64,000 nt of DNA from Hysterangium stoloniferum (GCA_015178975.1 WHVD01000189.1:1-64000); one strand, 5' to 3'; counted from the first letter of the stretch, positions 46,794 to 58,240 are shown. Numbers and translations are program-made. Notes: generated from the letters alone by a model not told the origin.

Positions 46794-47870
46794 ATGTCGC
46801 ACTATGTCTCTATTAACAAATGCTCCACACAGAACCCGACCGAGGAGGCAGAGGATCAGAGGGCTTACGAAACGGTTTATGGATTAAGCATACAGGGACA
46901 AGTACATAACATTGATGAGGAATCGATTTTCATTTCTGTCTACCTTCCTCAATCAGAGGACAACATTGCTTTAGACATGAGTTCATCCCCAAATGAGAAT
47001 GAAGCATTGCAAGTCTATATTTCTATGTATATCAGACTGTGATTTCCTTGAGAAAGGAGACTGGCTGGACACTCATCCTCAGAACCAGAAAGGCCTGACT
47101 GAGACAGGAGCCTTGTTGTGATCTAAACCTCCTACCATTGAGGAAATCGTCGACGAGGAAGTATTTGCAAACCAATCTAAAGAAATAAGTCAGACCTACG
47201 TTATAGAAGACCCCTCTGAGTTAGAGGGATTGGAGGAGGAGAACTTCCCCTTTGACCCAGGGCAGTTACCCAACCTAATTCCTTGTGAGGAGTCGGATTC
47301 TGAAGCAGACGACTTTGTTCCGAACATACCTAATGGTAGACATGTCAGGAGGGATGTCAAACTAGCTGCAAGAAAGGAAAGCAAAAGACCCAGGGTCCAA
47401 TACCCTCGATCCAGTCGGCTTATGAAAGAGGATTCGACCATCATCTACTGCAGAAGGGATCCCCCAGGTGGATACTCCAGTATTGGGATTTCAGCATTAC
47501 ACATCTACGGACATGTAGGGGACTCAGAAGCCTCTACTCCTATGAAAATCAGGCTGGACGCTTGAGCCGATCTTTCCCTAATTTCGGAGGATTTCTATAA
47601 GGAACTAGTGGACCGCCCCAAGCTCAAGCAAGGACTCAAATTACGCCTCGTACATCTTACCAGTAATGCTAAGGTCTTAGGATACATCAATATCCCCATT
47701 TACCTTGAAGATGACACCGGTATACTCCTTGAATTTACTGCCGAAACATACGTTGTCCGAGGCATGACTGTCCCGATTCTTCTCAGAGAGGACTTTCATG
47801 TGAACTATGAAATTGGAACACTATGAGACCAGCTGTTGGGCTCTAGATTGATTCTGCCAGGGAGGGTGGG
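46794..47870 (+). pseudogene. gag C-terminal and protease region of chromovirus K (fossil)
   Basis: Begins MSHYVSINKCSTQNPTEEAE directly after the knuckle region (split off by F2). An acidic stretch with EENFPFDPGQLPNLIP and a basic patch follow. Then comes the protease-like part with KLKQGLKLRLVHLTSNAKVL and IPIYLEDDTG, closely matching the minus-strand element at the left edge of the window. Confidence 0.65.
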
Positions 47871-48300
47871 TGTCACAACCATCACATGTCACATATCATC
47901 ACAAACATTCAAAGGTAATATTTGACAACTCTTTGACCTATCGAATTCAACTCGACAAAACCGAACATTATTCAACACCATCGAATCACTTTCGACATGT
48001 CTCATTTTGACGTCATATATGATTTCATAATTAGTTCATAACATAGTCATAACGATACGACGAAAAGCATAAAAGGGCTACGAAAGGAGTGAGGGAAGTC
48101 AGTCAAAATATCTGTATATTAGTGATATTAGTAATCTACCTTGTCGTAACTTCTTCGACAAATACTTCTGTGAGTTCTCGCAACTGGTAATAGCCTCTTA
48201 CTTCATGGACAGGGCGAATATATACTTCGTCGAACGAGGCTTTCGAGTTCGATTAGTAGAATATTATTTGATTCTATCGAAGAATAATCAATTTGTGACA
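47871..48300. repeat. Solo LTR, type L
   Basis: 430 bases with ends TGTCACAACC and TTTGTGACA (6-base inverted tips TGTCAC/GTGACA) and the perfect duplication GTGGG (47866-47870 and 48301-48305). The homologous region of the left-edge element is uninterrupted. It is the only copy of its type here. Confidence 0.9.
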
Positions 48301-48305
48301 GTGGG

Positions 48306-51300
48306 GTCTATCCCAGCCAGTTCCTCCAAGGAGCCACAGCCTTTAGCCTTCTCGATTAGCAAGATCCCCCTTGAGGAACTAGCCAATGACTCACCTGAAT
48401 TGACTTCGAAACCAGACAAAGGGGTGGGTACTGAAAGAGTCGCACGGGCCCTACAGGATTGTACTATAGAGCCAGAATCAGCTCGACTAGTACCAATTTC
48501 TGTCGGAGATCTTATCGGTGACCAATGGATAGTCGAGGGAGTCGTCCTGCAGAATGACGATGGAAGTATACTAGCCGCTCCCACCACTGCTATCTCTAGG
48601 GAATGCGCTGTGACACCTCTCGCTAACCCCTCTCTGACACCAAGAATCATTAGATGAGGGGAAACCATTGGATTAATTCATGACATGAACGAATGGGCCC
48701 AGACGCCTAGATCTTCAACTGAGAAGGCATCAATGCAGTCAATGGCAACCAAGATCACTCACCTCATAGAGAGCCTATCAAGAATAGAAGAGGAGTGTGG
48801 CCTTAATCCTCGACCTTCTGGACAGCCCACAGAATGGGAACTCACAGACGATTTCGACCCAGCAGGCCCTAAAACATCAGAAGTCACCACCACGGAAACA
48901 TTTTGGGTGGAGGACCTACATAAGTTGGTTAACTTAGGACCTGACATTCCTGCTGATGTCTCCTCCTGCCTGGAGTCGGTATTGACCAAGAACATCCAAG
49001 CCTTTGGAGCAGATGGACGTTTAGGACAAGTAGACATCAATGTCAATGTCCTGTTGAAAGAAGGCACGTAACCTATTTCAATGTCAATGTTTCCAACTTC
49101 CCCAGCCAATAGGAAGGTCATTGATGAACAAATGGATACTTGGTTCCAACAGGGAGTAATCGAACTGTCCAAAAGTCCTTGGGGGGGTGCCAGCCTTTGT
49201 CATCTATCCCAATGGGAAACCGAGAGTGGTGATCGACTATAGGAAGTTGAACAGCCTAACAGTTCCCAATGAATTCCCGTTGCCACGCCAGTCTGAGATC
49301 ATGCAAGCACTTTCAGGATCCAATATCCTATCTTCCTTTGACGCACTAGCCGGCTTTACCCAACTTGAAATGTTAGATGAAGATAAACCAAAGACCACTT
49401 TCAGATCCCATCGAGGACTGTGGCAATTCAGGTGAATGCCCTTTGGACTTCGTAATGGACCCTCTATATTCCAGAGAGTTATGCAAACTGTACTTGCACC
49501 TTACTTATGGATATTCTGTCTAGTCTATATTGACAACATCGTGATCTTTTCTAAGACATGGGACGATCATTTAGAGCATCTAGACCAGGTTCTACAAGCC
49601 ATAATTGCAGCAGGAATCACTCTCTGGCCCAAAAAATGCTACGTGGGGTATAACTCAATTCTATTACTAGGACATAAGGTGTCTAGACTCGGTTTTTCGA
49701 CCCATCAAGAGAAGGTTGCTGCCATACTAGGACTAGCTACACCTTCCAAGATAGTAGATCTTCAACGCTTCCTCAGGATGGTTCTGTACTTTTCAGCTTA
49801 CATACCATTTTATTCCTGGACAGTTGCTCTGCTCTTCAACCTCTTAAAGAAGGGAGTCCGTTGGACTTGGGATTCAGAACATGCCTGAGCTTTTGAAGAC
49901 ATCAAGATTGTGTTGAGCTCTGCTCCAGTACTCAGACACCCCGCGAGTGGCATGCCTTATCGGCTATACACGGATGCTTTGGACTTCACACTGGGATGTT
50001 GTCTTCAACAAATACAGAAAATGACACTCAGGGACCTAAAGGATACTAAAATCTATGCCCAAGCAAGATCAGCCTTCGATCAATCTCAAGATATGCCCAT
50101 TTTCGTTACTCATTATAAAACCAAGGAGCCAGAATTCACTTGGGCAGATTCCTGGGCCTCAGATTTTGACGACACCAGTGTCACTGTCAAGCACATCATT
50201 GCCTATTGGAGCCACATGCTCAAGAAAGTGGAATGTAATTACTCAGCCACAGAGCAAGAAGCATTAGCTGCTAAAGAGGGACTAGTCCATTTCCAGCTCT
50301 TTATCGAAGGAGAACATATCCTTTTGATCACTGACCATGCGGCATTACAATGGGCCAGATCTTATGAGAATACCAATCGTCGACTGGCTGCATGGAGGGT
50401 GGTATACGCTGCATACCCCAGTCTGGAAATCTTACATTGAGCGGGACAGATACACAGCAATGTTGACCCACTGTCTAGACTTCCTCGAGTACCTGACTGT
50501 GCTAGTCCCGTGAGAGACAACCTCTTACCAATCATAGCAGATTCTTACAACTGGAATGACAACGAGACATTATGGGAGAACAAATCAGCGGAAAAGGCAG
50601 TCTTTCTCACTCACCATGAGTTAGTCGAACCAGTTGGGATGATGGAAGAGGTCCCCCAAATGAAATGGGATTTGCACAACCTCCCCAGAAACAATGAAAT
50701 TGACGAGGCAAGTTTTACTCTCTCGAACCCCCAATTGCTTATAGAAATCGATGAGAATTATGTCAAGGAACTTCACGATGGATATCAGAAAGATCCCACC
50801 TTCAGAAATCATTACGCCACTGATCCCATTTCCCCAAATATGGTAGCTACCCCCTCGCACTATTTCATCAGCAAGAACAAGCTATTATTCTTTCGAGATT
50901 CGGACTGGAAAAGTTGAATCTGCATACCTAGCAGCATGACGTCAACCATACTCAAATTGATACATGACAACCCCTTCAAAGGAGCTCATGCAGGCGGTCA
51001 CAGACTTTTTCAGTTGATGAAGGACTGGTTTTTCTGGCCAAGGATGTTACAGGACTGCATGGCATATGCTCACAGCTGTGACATATGCCAGAAAACTAAG
51101 GTTGATCATTCCGCTCGACAGGGAGCTCTTCGACCCACGGATGTACCCTTAAGGCCATTTGAGGTTGTCTCAATGGACCTGATTACCGGATTGCCTCCTT
51201 CTGCAGAGGGTGCTTACTCAGCCATCTTTGTCACTGTGGATAAACTCACACATTTTTTAATTTGTGAGCCCACAACTTCAGATCTATCCACAGAAGGATT

Positions 51301-51700
51301 TGCACAAATCTTTGTGAATAAAGTAGCCACTCCTTTTGGCTTACCCTCAAGGATAATCTGTGATCGAGACAAGAGATGGACCTGTAGGTTCTGGAGAGAG
51401 GTCTGCAAGGTATACGGAAGCACCCTCGCGGTATCTTCGTCTCATCATCCTCAAACTGACGGTCAAACGGAGAATGCCAATGCCATCATTGAGCAAATGC
51501 TCAGAGCGGACTGTGCTTCTTCGAAAGAGGAATGGTCTAAATGGACTCAGGTAGTGGCTCATACCTACAATTTGACAGTTCAGAGTTCAACAAGTTATGC
51601 ACTGGCCTTTCTGCTGATGGGATACCTACCGAGAGGAATGTCTCGCTGCCTAGGAGAGATGACCCCATGGTTCCCAGGGAATTGTCGGATAGCCCTTTAG
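48306..51700 (+). pseudogene. pol of chromovirus K: RT, RNase H, integrase (fossil)
   Basis: After a linker shared with the left-edge element (RVARALQDCTIEPESARLVP), reverse transcriptase landmarks appear: VIYPNGKPRVVIDYRKLNSL, then LWQFR and MPFGLRNGPSIFQRVMQ. RNase H shows RLYTDALDFTLGCCLQQ and YSATEQEALAAKEGL, with LITDHAALQWA. Integrase begins with the zinc-binding head (HAGGHRLFQLMKDWFFWP...CDICQKTK) and continues with the catalytic core around VSMDLITGLPPSAEG and SSHHPQTDGQTENANAIIEQ. This order and these motifs define Ty3/gypsy pol. Broken copy. Confidence 0.85.
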
Positions 51701-51985
51701 CCGACCAATGGATTTTAGAATTGGAAAACCATCGACAGGTGGTGCAGGATTCAATTGTGTGAGCACAAGAAATGCAAGCTCGCAGCTACAATAAGAAAAG
51801 GAGACCAGTGGAAGATATCTCAGAAGGAGATTATGTTCTAATCAATCCCCATTCCCTCGAGCTTGTCGAAGCCAAAGGACCTGGGAGGAAACTTATACAA
51901 AGACAGATAGGACCGTTCGAAGTCTTGGAGAAGATCAATCCTCAAGTCTTTCAACTCCACATTCCCTCGGAATATCAACTACACC

Positions 51986-52249
51986 GTGATCAACCGAGAC
52001 CATCTTAAAAAGTACCATCTCTCCCCCAAGGAATTTGGATCAAGGGAGCTACTCGAGAATCCTTGGGAACTAGACCATAACAATGAGGAGTACAAAGTAG
52101 AAGCTATAGTAGGACACAAAAAGCATCGAAATCGACTCCTCTTCCAAGTTCAATGGAAAGGGTATGGACCGGAAGAGGACACCTGGTTAAATGGCAATGA
52201 CCTTCGTAATGCCCCTGCTCTTCTCAGAGCTTACAAAACTATTTATTGA
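51986..52249 (+). pseudogene. Integrase C-terminus with chromodomain (chromovirus K)
   Basis: The segment following INRDHLKKYHLSPK contains EYKVEAIVGHKKHRNRLLFQ, then VQWKGYGPEEDTWLNGNDL and a final helix. This is the three-strand-plus-helix pattern of a chromodomain, with its aromatic Y, W and W positions. Chromoviruses use it to steer integration, often toward heterochromatin. It ends at a stop at 52247-52249, after which the accessory frames begin. Confidence 0.85.
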
Positions 52250-52450
52250 ATCTAACGATCATTTCACCTTTTCACGACGACAACACTGTTTATTTACTTT
52301 AACTTTACTCCTCACTATTCATCCCCCTTGGCCTTTCACCTCAATAACAGAGCGGAGCTTGAAATTAATATTAAAAAAATGTAAAACTGCTAAAGAAAAT
52401 TTTATCCCCCTATCTCTTCCCTCCACATCAAACTCTAAAATCAGTACACT

Positions 52451-53245
52451 ATGTCGCAGGACCAACAACCCAAACCCAAGTTCCCCAACTTCAAAAGAAT
52501 ACTGCGACCCCAACCTATTAATACTTCTACCACATCGTCCCATACTGAAAATGTCGAGCACTGTATGGGTCATGCTGGGATGCCATCATTGATGCACTGC
52601 ACCTCACAGGACAACATGGCAGGCACCTCCACCAACTTGGGGAGCGGCACTGCTTTCACTCCATATACTCCTTCCCCCAGACCCCGACTCCCTAACTTCA
52701 AAAGGATACCTCAACCCCAAACAACAGTTCCTCCTCCCCCACCACCTCGAACAGAAATTGTCAAGTGCCTGGGGGAAGCCTCTTTGTCCACATACCCTAC
52801 ATGGATGGACCCCGTTCCAGAAGCCACACCCCTGCCCTCTGGTACTTGGGGGGCTCCCTCAGGAACATGGAGCCAAACCCCCCCACCCCCTTGTAGTATC
52901 TTCCCTTCCACCGAGGAGGAGATCAGGAAAAAATGGCAGTCTGAGGCTTTCTCCACACAGGTTCAGGAGGAATTGAAAATGCTCAAGAGGAAGAGGAGGG
53001 AAAAATGGGTGCTAGGGATCATATCCCCTCAAGGTGGACGCGACAGGAATGGAAACAACAACCCTTCAACCATTGCTCCCCCCCCAGGCCATAAATGGAT
53101 GGATTTCACTGAGACAGATTGCAGTGATGGGGGCACGCCATGTGTTCGGAGTGTAGGACAGAAAAGCAGAAAAGGAAAGGATGGAGTCACCTCCTACGAT
53201 TGGGACAGAGTACGGAGGATCAAGCTACAAAGCATTGCATTGTGA
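52451..53245 (+). pseudogene. Accessory frame a of chromovirus K (unknown product)
   Basis: 264 codons, open in this copy. It starts MSQDQQPKPKFPNFKRILRP. A Pro-rich motif of the form P-x-x-PNFKRIxxPQ occurs twice (KFPNFKRILRPQP and RLPNFKRIPQPQ), separated by about 70 residues. Then come poly-Pro, TWMDPVPEATPLPSGTWG, and a charged helix EEEIRKKWQSEAFSTQVQEE with the basic tail KMLKRKRREKW. A late part reads GHKWMDFTETDCSDGG. No signal peptide, membrane segment or known domain was recognised. It lies 200 bases after the chromodomain and before frame b; both precede the purine tract and LTR. Confidence 0.5.
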
Positions 53246-53518
53246 TGTGGGGACAGAGTTACACTACCTCCCAGACCTCCTTCCCAACATGGGCCTCAGG
53301 AGCGAACCTACCAGATGGGACCCATTGACTTCTCATCCGATTCGGAGGATGACCGATCGCGCTACCCAGCCTACGACAGCAGGTACCTCGGCGCTGATTG
53401 CCACGAAGGTTTTTTACTTCCAGATAACATTCACTTCTTCACAAGTGACCCTAATCAACGATGAAAACTGCTGACTTCCATCAGAGTTTGAAGGGGGTAT
53501 TGTCCAACCAACCCTGCG

Positions 53519-54781
53519 ATGCCGTCCAGCTCCACTCACCTCCCTCCACCTCCGTCCATTTCTTCCACGCCCTCACCTGCACCCGAGCCCTCTCTGGCAC
53601 CGCAGCCAACCCCACCCCCCCACACATCCCCTGAACCCCTTGTTGTCACCCACTCTACCCTGGCACCATTTTTCCCTGCAGTGTTGGACACTTCCCTTGT
53701 TCCCCTGCCAGCACGGAGCCCACCTCCCATCTCTCCCTGCTCACCCCATTCATCAACCCAATACTACATTGATGGATGTCGATCACCCTATCCAGGAAAT
53801 CCATGCAGCGCCTCCCTCAGTCATGGAGGAAGTCCTCAAGGCACCTCCCTCAGCCATGGATGTCTTTGAGGAACCCTCCCCCACCACAGAGGTCTTCAAG
53901 AAACCTCCCCCAGCCATGGAAGTCTTCGAGGAGCCTCCCCCCTTAAGCGAAAAAGTGAAGGGGAAGCGGAAAGCTGATGTTCAGGTTGATGAACCCCTTG
54001 ACCCTTTCCCAGCCAACCCCATTTGCCACCCCCCACCACAGCCGCCCTCTCCCCCTCACTCTCGAGAAACGGCCGATTCGGCTCATTTCTTACAGACCGG
54101 TTGGATGTGCGTGTCCATTAACTACCCCTCTGACATTTTCACTGTGGGACGCATGTTAATGCACCTGGGGCCAACCTTGTGGCACCCCTTCTTAAAGGGC
54201 ATATCCAAGGGTATAGCGGGTCTCTCATGCTGTCAGATCGCATGAGTACCTTTTACTTATGCATCAACGACCCTAAGGAACAGCTGCGTTTGGCGGAGGA
54301 TATTGAGTGGGTTGAGCTCTCCATGTTTTGGTCCCTGCTTGTTGACTCCTCTTGTGTCCTTCCTGAGCACGCGCCGATCCACTCGGCTGTGGATCTAGTT
54401 GACCTGTTGGAGCATCTGTTGTCGGATTCCAACACCCCGGGAGGACTTCCCTCTGGTGGAGATGCAAGCTGCACACCTCTTCTCACTCCTGCCCTGCCAT
54501 CACTACACCCCCAGCCTCCTCTCATTGCTCACATTACTGACACCTCCACTTATCATGCTCATGCCATCATTCAAACACGCCAGAAGGCCTACAGCCATTG
54601 GGTCTCTTCAATCCAGAAACTGGATGGGTTGATATCTGCCAGCGACATTTTGAAGTGGGAAGACATTGCCCTTTCCTTTCGCACCAAGCATCTCGCCTGG
54701 GGAAATGCTATCCTGCCCCTCGGAGGTTCCTCGCAGGATGCATGGGGAGGAGTTCCAAGTGACCTTCGCCACCTTCTTTGA
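53519..54781 (+). pseudogene. Accessory frame b of chromovirus K, copy 2 (unknown product)
   Basis: A Pro/Ser/Thr-rich N-terminus is followed by repeated units of the type PPSAMDVFEEP and PPPAMEVFEEP, a basic patch (SEKVKGKRKADVQ), then the conserved part: GWMCVSINYPSDIFTVG, GYSGSLMLSDRMSTFYLCIN, EDIEWVELSMFWSLLVDSS and a C-terminus with AWGNAILPLGGSSQDAWG. In a 42-codon stretch compared with copy 1 (from 5139 against 54292) there are 14 synonymous and 6 amino-acid-changing codon differences by hand count, which indicates past selection on the protein. It is immediately upstream of the polypurine tract. Function unknown; not an obvious envelope. Confidence 0.6.
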
Positions 54782-54806
54782 CATAGCTCTTCGACCTGGG
54801 GGGCAC

Positions 54807-55217
54807 TGTGAGAGGTACAGCGAAATATGCTCAGGAAATATAGTCTGGATGAGCCCATACTATATTTCCATTATTATTTCTTCTTTCTCTCTATTTTATT
54901 ATACACTTATATTTAGTTTGACGACCTATGTATGTGGTACATCGACTCTTGTGGGCACATACATGCCAGACTTATGTATTCTAGTGCCCGTAATTAGAAC
55001 TCAGACACTTTTTACCCCGCAACCACGACTTACCCAGACACCCAGTTAGTGTCCTGTAAGTTGTGATTGGGGTATCATCTCAACCATCACAGACAGGCTT
55101 TAACTGTCTACGCAATCAGAGTTTTGAACTGTACCAGTCGAAACTCCATCTATATCTCAATCCATGCGGACCACATCCACGCTATTCTATTATTCGACTC
55201 TCTCGTTACTCTTTTCT
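54807..55217 (+). repeat. LTR, type E, truncated (copy E4, 3' LTR of chromovirus K)
   Basis: Starts TGTGAGAGGTACAGCG after the purine tract CTGGGGGGCAC and follows E1 to about 55217, where it is joined directly to an internally starting B-type LTR. The last 200 bases or so are missing. Confidence 0.8.
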
Positions 55218-55658
55218 ACAAAGAGGTCAGGGGTTGTGGGTTGAGAGGTCAGGGGTCGAGATAAATAAGAGAGATAGATGCACTGGAGCCCGTGGGCTCC
55301 GACTAGCATGAGCGGTGTAATTCAAGTAGGAGTTTAGAGCAGAAAATGTATTAGATTACTGGGGGGAATCTAAGCCAATATTCTGACTGGATTGTATGTA
55401 CAACATCTGCCAGACTATATAGACCGTGGAATGAATGACATACCAATCCAGTAATAATGAAATGAAACTAGCAAAACATAAAATGAGAATAGTAAACACC
55501 AAATTTGGTGTTAGGAACGGGACAGAATGGAGCAGAGTCCAAATCGTGACAAATCATAAACCATAATGGGAAATGGAGCAGGAGTGGAGTCCAAATCGTG
55601 ACAGGTCATTTGACTAAAACAAAAAGTGTAAGAATTACATAAGCAGGGTGAAAATATT

Positions 55659-56493
55659 GACCTGAGCTGGATTTGAACCAGTGACCACTAAGTTTGGATT
55701 TGGATTACATGTCTAGTTGTTAAGAACTGGAAACTGACTAATGTTGGTGAACCAACGGGGACCGATCGGAAGGACTTGGCTTCAGCTTATGTGCTGCACC
55801 GTCGCAGTTATCTGTCGGGTGTCCTTAAATTTCAGGCAGGCAAAGACTAGTCCCAACAAAACACCTCTCGGTGAAAATTACTGATTGGAATCAAGGGATA
55901 AGTCAAGCATCAGGCCAAGGGGTCGGGGACCAAAAGGGGGCGAGTGCACGCAAAGGCGGATAGTGGAATTCTTAGTATGAGGTTACTATAGACGTAAGAG
56001 GGTGTTCTGAGTCGATATTCTGATTGCCTAGTAACTACAACTACAGTGGGTTCATATACAAGTATCAGGCATCTAGAAAGTACTAACTAGGAAAAGGGTG
56101 GAAAACGGTATTAACAATAAGCTTGACTAAAAACGGGAAGTTTATGATTAGTTCAGAGGCCGTGAGATAACCGAGAGCAGAATTACGGTAAAAGGAAATA
56201 GCTCGAGGGTTACAAGTATATATAGACATATGTGAAACATAGGATAAAATGGATCATCATAATAAAAAGGGATGTATCAAAGTTTAACCAGATAGTACGA
56301 GTATATTTTGACGTGGGTGTAAACGGAGTTTGATCACCACGAAAGGATATGTCAGCTTTGGGAGGCCGATGGTTTCCAATGTGGTGACTTGAACAGTAAC
56401 TTGAATCGTCGATAGGTGGTGATAACCTCAGGAACCGATAGGGTTGTGACACGGTCGTAACACTAGTGCTCTTAACCCCTGAGCTATCAGGCC
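55659..56493 (-). tRNA. tRNA-like sequence 3, split by LTR C1
   Basis: On the minus strand the two flanks (56493-56468 and 55717-55659) show acceptor halves GGCCTGA and TCAGGTC with seven pairs, D arm GCTC/GAGC, and T arm ACTGG-TTCAAAT-CCAGC. The anticodon region is long and irregular (GACATGTAATCCAAATCC), perhaps intron-bearing or simply decayed. The C-type LTR is inserted at CTAGT in the anticodon arm, so any tRNA function is lost. Confidence 0.45.
55718..56462 (-). repeat. Solo LTR, type C (copy C1)
   Basis: 745 bases, TGTTAAGAACTGGAAAC to ACGGTCGTAACA, perfect duplication CTAGT (55713-55717 and 56463-56467). Confidence 0.95.
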
Positions 56494-56846
56494 ATTAAGA
56501 GTAGTTCTATTAATAACCAGTTACTACTGAGATGATTAGTCATCAGTAAGATATTAATATATCCAGGTCAACCATTACTCATTCAACAGAATGGGGCTCT
56601 GTTAGAGGGATGATGGGTTTTCCAGGCAGGGTCCAGCGACTGATGCATGGGATGAGGTCGGACATAGACAGGGACAGAGTCCAGTGGGTATTCTGGTGAC
56701 TGATACATGACGTAATGAAGTTGGATGTAGACAAGTCTGGCATACGGAGTCTGGCAGGAATTCCGGTAAACTGACAATTGGTGCATTTAGGGTGCGGGTG
56801 TGTATAAATTAATGCCCAGAGTCCGGCGGGAATTCCAGTCATAACA

Positions 56847-57950
56847 GAACTCCTGGATATCACAAGTCAAAAATGCCACCTACAGATTGACTAATGCAGG
56901 AATAGATGTTCTTGAAGAGGACATTATCCTCGTACTTTTGGCTGGCCTTCTGTTATGACCATGTCATAACTGTGTCACAATCTGACGATCCCCAATAATA
57001 CTACCATCTATTGATGTTCCAAGTTATTGATCAAGTCATCATTTCAGCAACCTTCAGAACACCGACACTGACGTATACCTTCATGGCGATCAAACCCCAT
57101 TTACGCCCCTGTCAAATATACTCGTACCATCTGGTTATGCTTTGATATGTCCCTTTTCATTATTATGATCCATTTTACTCTATGTTTCACATATGCCCAT
57201 ATATACTTGTAGCCCGTGGACTATTCCCTTTTCTCATAATCCCACTCTCGGCTAAATCTCAGCTTCCGATCTTATCGTAACCTTCTGGTTTCTAGTCAAG
57301 TCTATTTGTCAAATAGTCTTTCCGCTCTTCCCCTAGTTAGTAGTTTCCAGATGCCGATAACTCATATATAGACCCACTGTAATGTAACTACTAGACAATC
57401 AGAATATCGACTTAGATACCCCTCTAATTTCTGACTCCATTATCTATTCACGACCACCACATTCCGACTCCATCTGATTTACGATTTAACCTACATTTAC
57501 AACTTCAACCTCTAATCTCTGACTCTCAGTCTCCGACTCTCAGTCTCTGACTCTCTCAGTCTCTGACTCTCAGTCTCCGACCCCTCAGCCCAACCCTCGA
57601 CTTATCCTTCAGTTTCCAATCGGTAGTTTACTGAGAGGTTTACTTGACAGGACTAGTTTCCACCTGCCCAAAATTTAAGGACACCTGACAGTAACTTGCA
57701 AGGGTGCAGCACATAAGCTGAAGTCCTTCTGTTTGGTCCCTGTCAGTCTACCGACATCTGTCAGTTTCTGCTCTTAACACCTTCCTGACACCTATTCTAC
57801 ATTCATTGTTGCCCTTGACTCTATCCCCCCTGACCAATTGACACTCAACAGTGTCATTACCCATCTCATGAATGAGGAGGTGCACCAAAAGCCATCCACC
57901 AGAATTTGCCCTGACCTGAGCATGTTCTCTTAGTCATTTAGTGTGAGTAT
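56847..57950 (+). pseudogene. Ty1/copia gag remnant (fossil), split by LTR C2
   Basis: Either side of the C2 LTR, coding-like sequence EDIILVLLAGL and DTYSTFIVALDSIPPDQLTL, followed by ITHLMNEE, matches the copia gag family (LLxGLPxxYxxFVxxLxxI). The same pattern occurs in element J (LDESYDKFIVSLNSIPPEQL). Only a short, broken piece remains. Confidence 0.65.
56951..57779 (+). repeat. Solo LTR, type C (copy C2, opposite orientation to the others)
   Basis: 829 bases, TGTTATGACCATGTC to TCTGCTCTTAACA, perfect duplication CCTTC (56946-56950 and 57780-57784). It contains a single copy of the sequence that forms the 19-base array in C5 (ACATTTACAACTTCAACCT near 57493). Confidence 0.95.
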
Positions 57951-58240
57951 TTCTGTATGAAGACTACATTGTTTGAGAAGGAGTATTAGATTTTTTGGGT
58001 TTGCGAACAATGTAGCATATGATTGATGGGTAACCGGGTATGGTATTACCAGTAGTAGGTACTTAAACTAGGTACTTGTACTCTACACTTCATATGTTTG
58101 CAACATGTTCTTTGTACCCAAACCAAGTCAAGCATATTATGAACCCACAAATTCTAACACTAAACCCCTTCAGATACTTGGTCTTTGTCTTGGCAAGTCC
58201 ATATATTCTCCACCCTTAGAACTCAATGGTGTTTTTCATT
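57951..58240. other. Sequence without visible genes
   Basis: About 290 bases with short GGTACTTAAACTAGGTACTTG-like repeats, no frame recognised. Confidence 0.35.

Larger units (their letters stand above)
44916..55217 (+). mobile_element. Ty3/gypsy chromovirus K with 3' accessory frames and E-type 3' LTR
   Basis: The most complete element here. Parts in order are the gag tail with CCHC knuckle (44931-45058), F-type solo LTR (45059-46793), acidic region and protease (46794-47870), L-type solo LTR (47871-48300), linker, reverse transcriptase (about 49150-49890), RNase H (about 49910-50440), integrase with zinc-binding head (about 50936-51700), chromodomain (about 52080-52249), two accessory frames (52451-53245 and 53519-54781), a purine tract (54797-54806) and a truncated E-type LTR. 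The 5' LTR and most of gag are missing. Broken, roughly ten breaks; moderately old. Confidence 0.85.
55621..56579 (-). mobile_element. tRNA-bearing short element (SINE-like), split by a C-type LTR
   Basis: About 210 bases once the nested LTR and its duplicated 5 bases are set aside, inserted in LTR B4 (compare the uninterrupted site in B3). As in the element at 10209-10460, the minus strand reads A/T-rich sequence, then tRNA-like sequence, then a short tail (TCAATATTTTCACCC...). The exact ends and duplication are unclear. Confidence 0.45.
55218..56846 (-). repeat. LTR, type B, partial (copy B4), with nested tRNA-like element and C-type LTR
   Basis: The B-type sequence resumes at 55218 (missing about 200 bases at its left end), runs to about 55620, is interrupted to about 56579, and continues to GTCATAACA at 56846. 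The left junction with E4 has no target duplication and looks like a deletion joining two LTRs. Confidence 0.75.

Noticed and set aside
52451-54781. Envelope gene making the chromovirus a true errantivirus-like element
   Set aside because: No signal peptide, no membrane anchor and no cleavage site pattern; the content is Pro-rich and soluble-looking.
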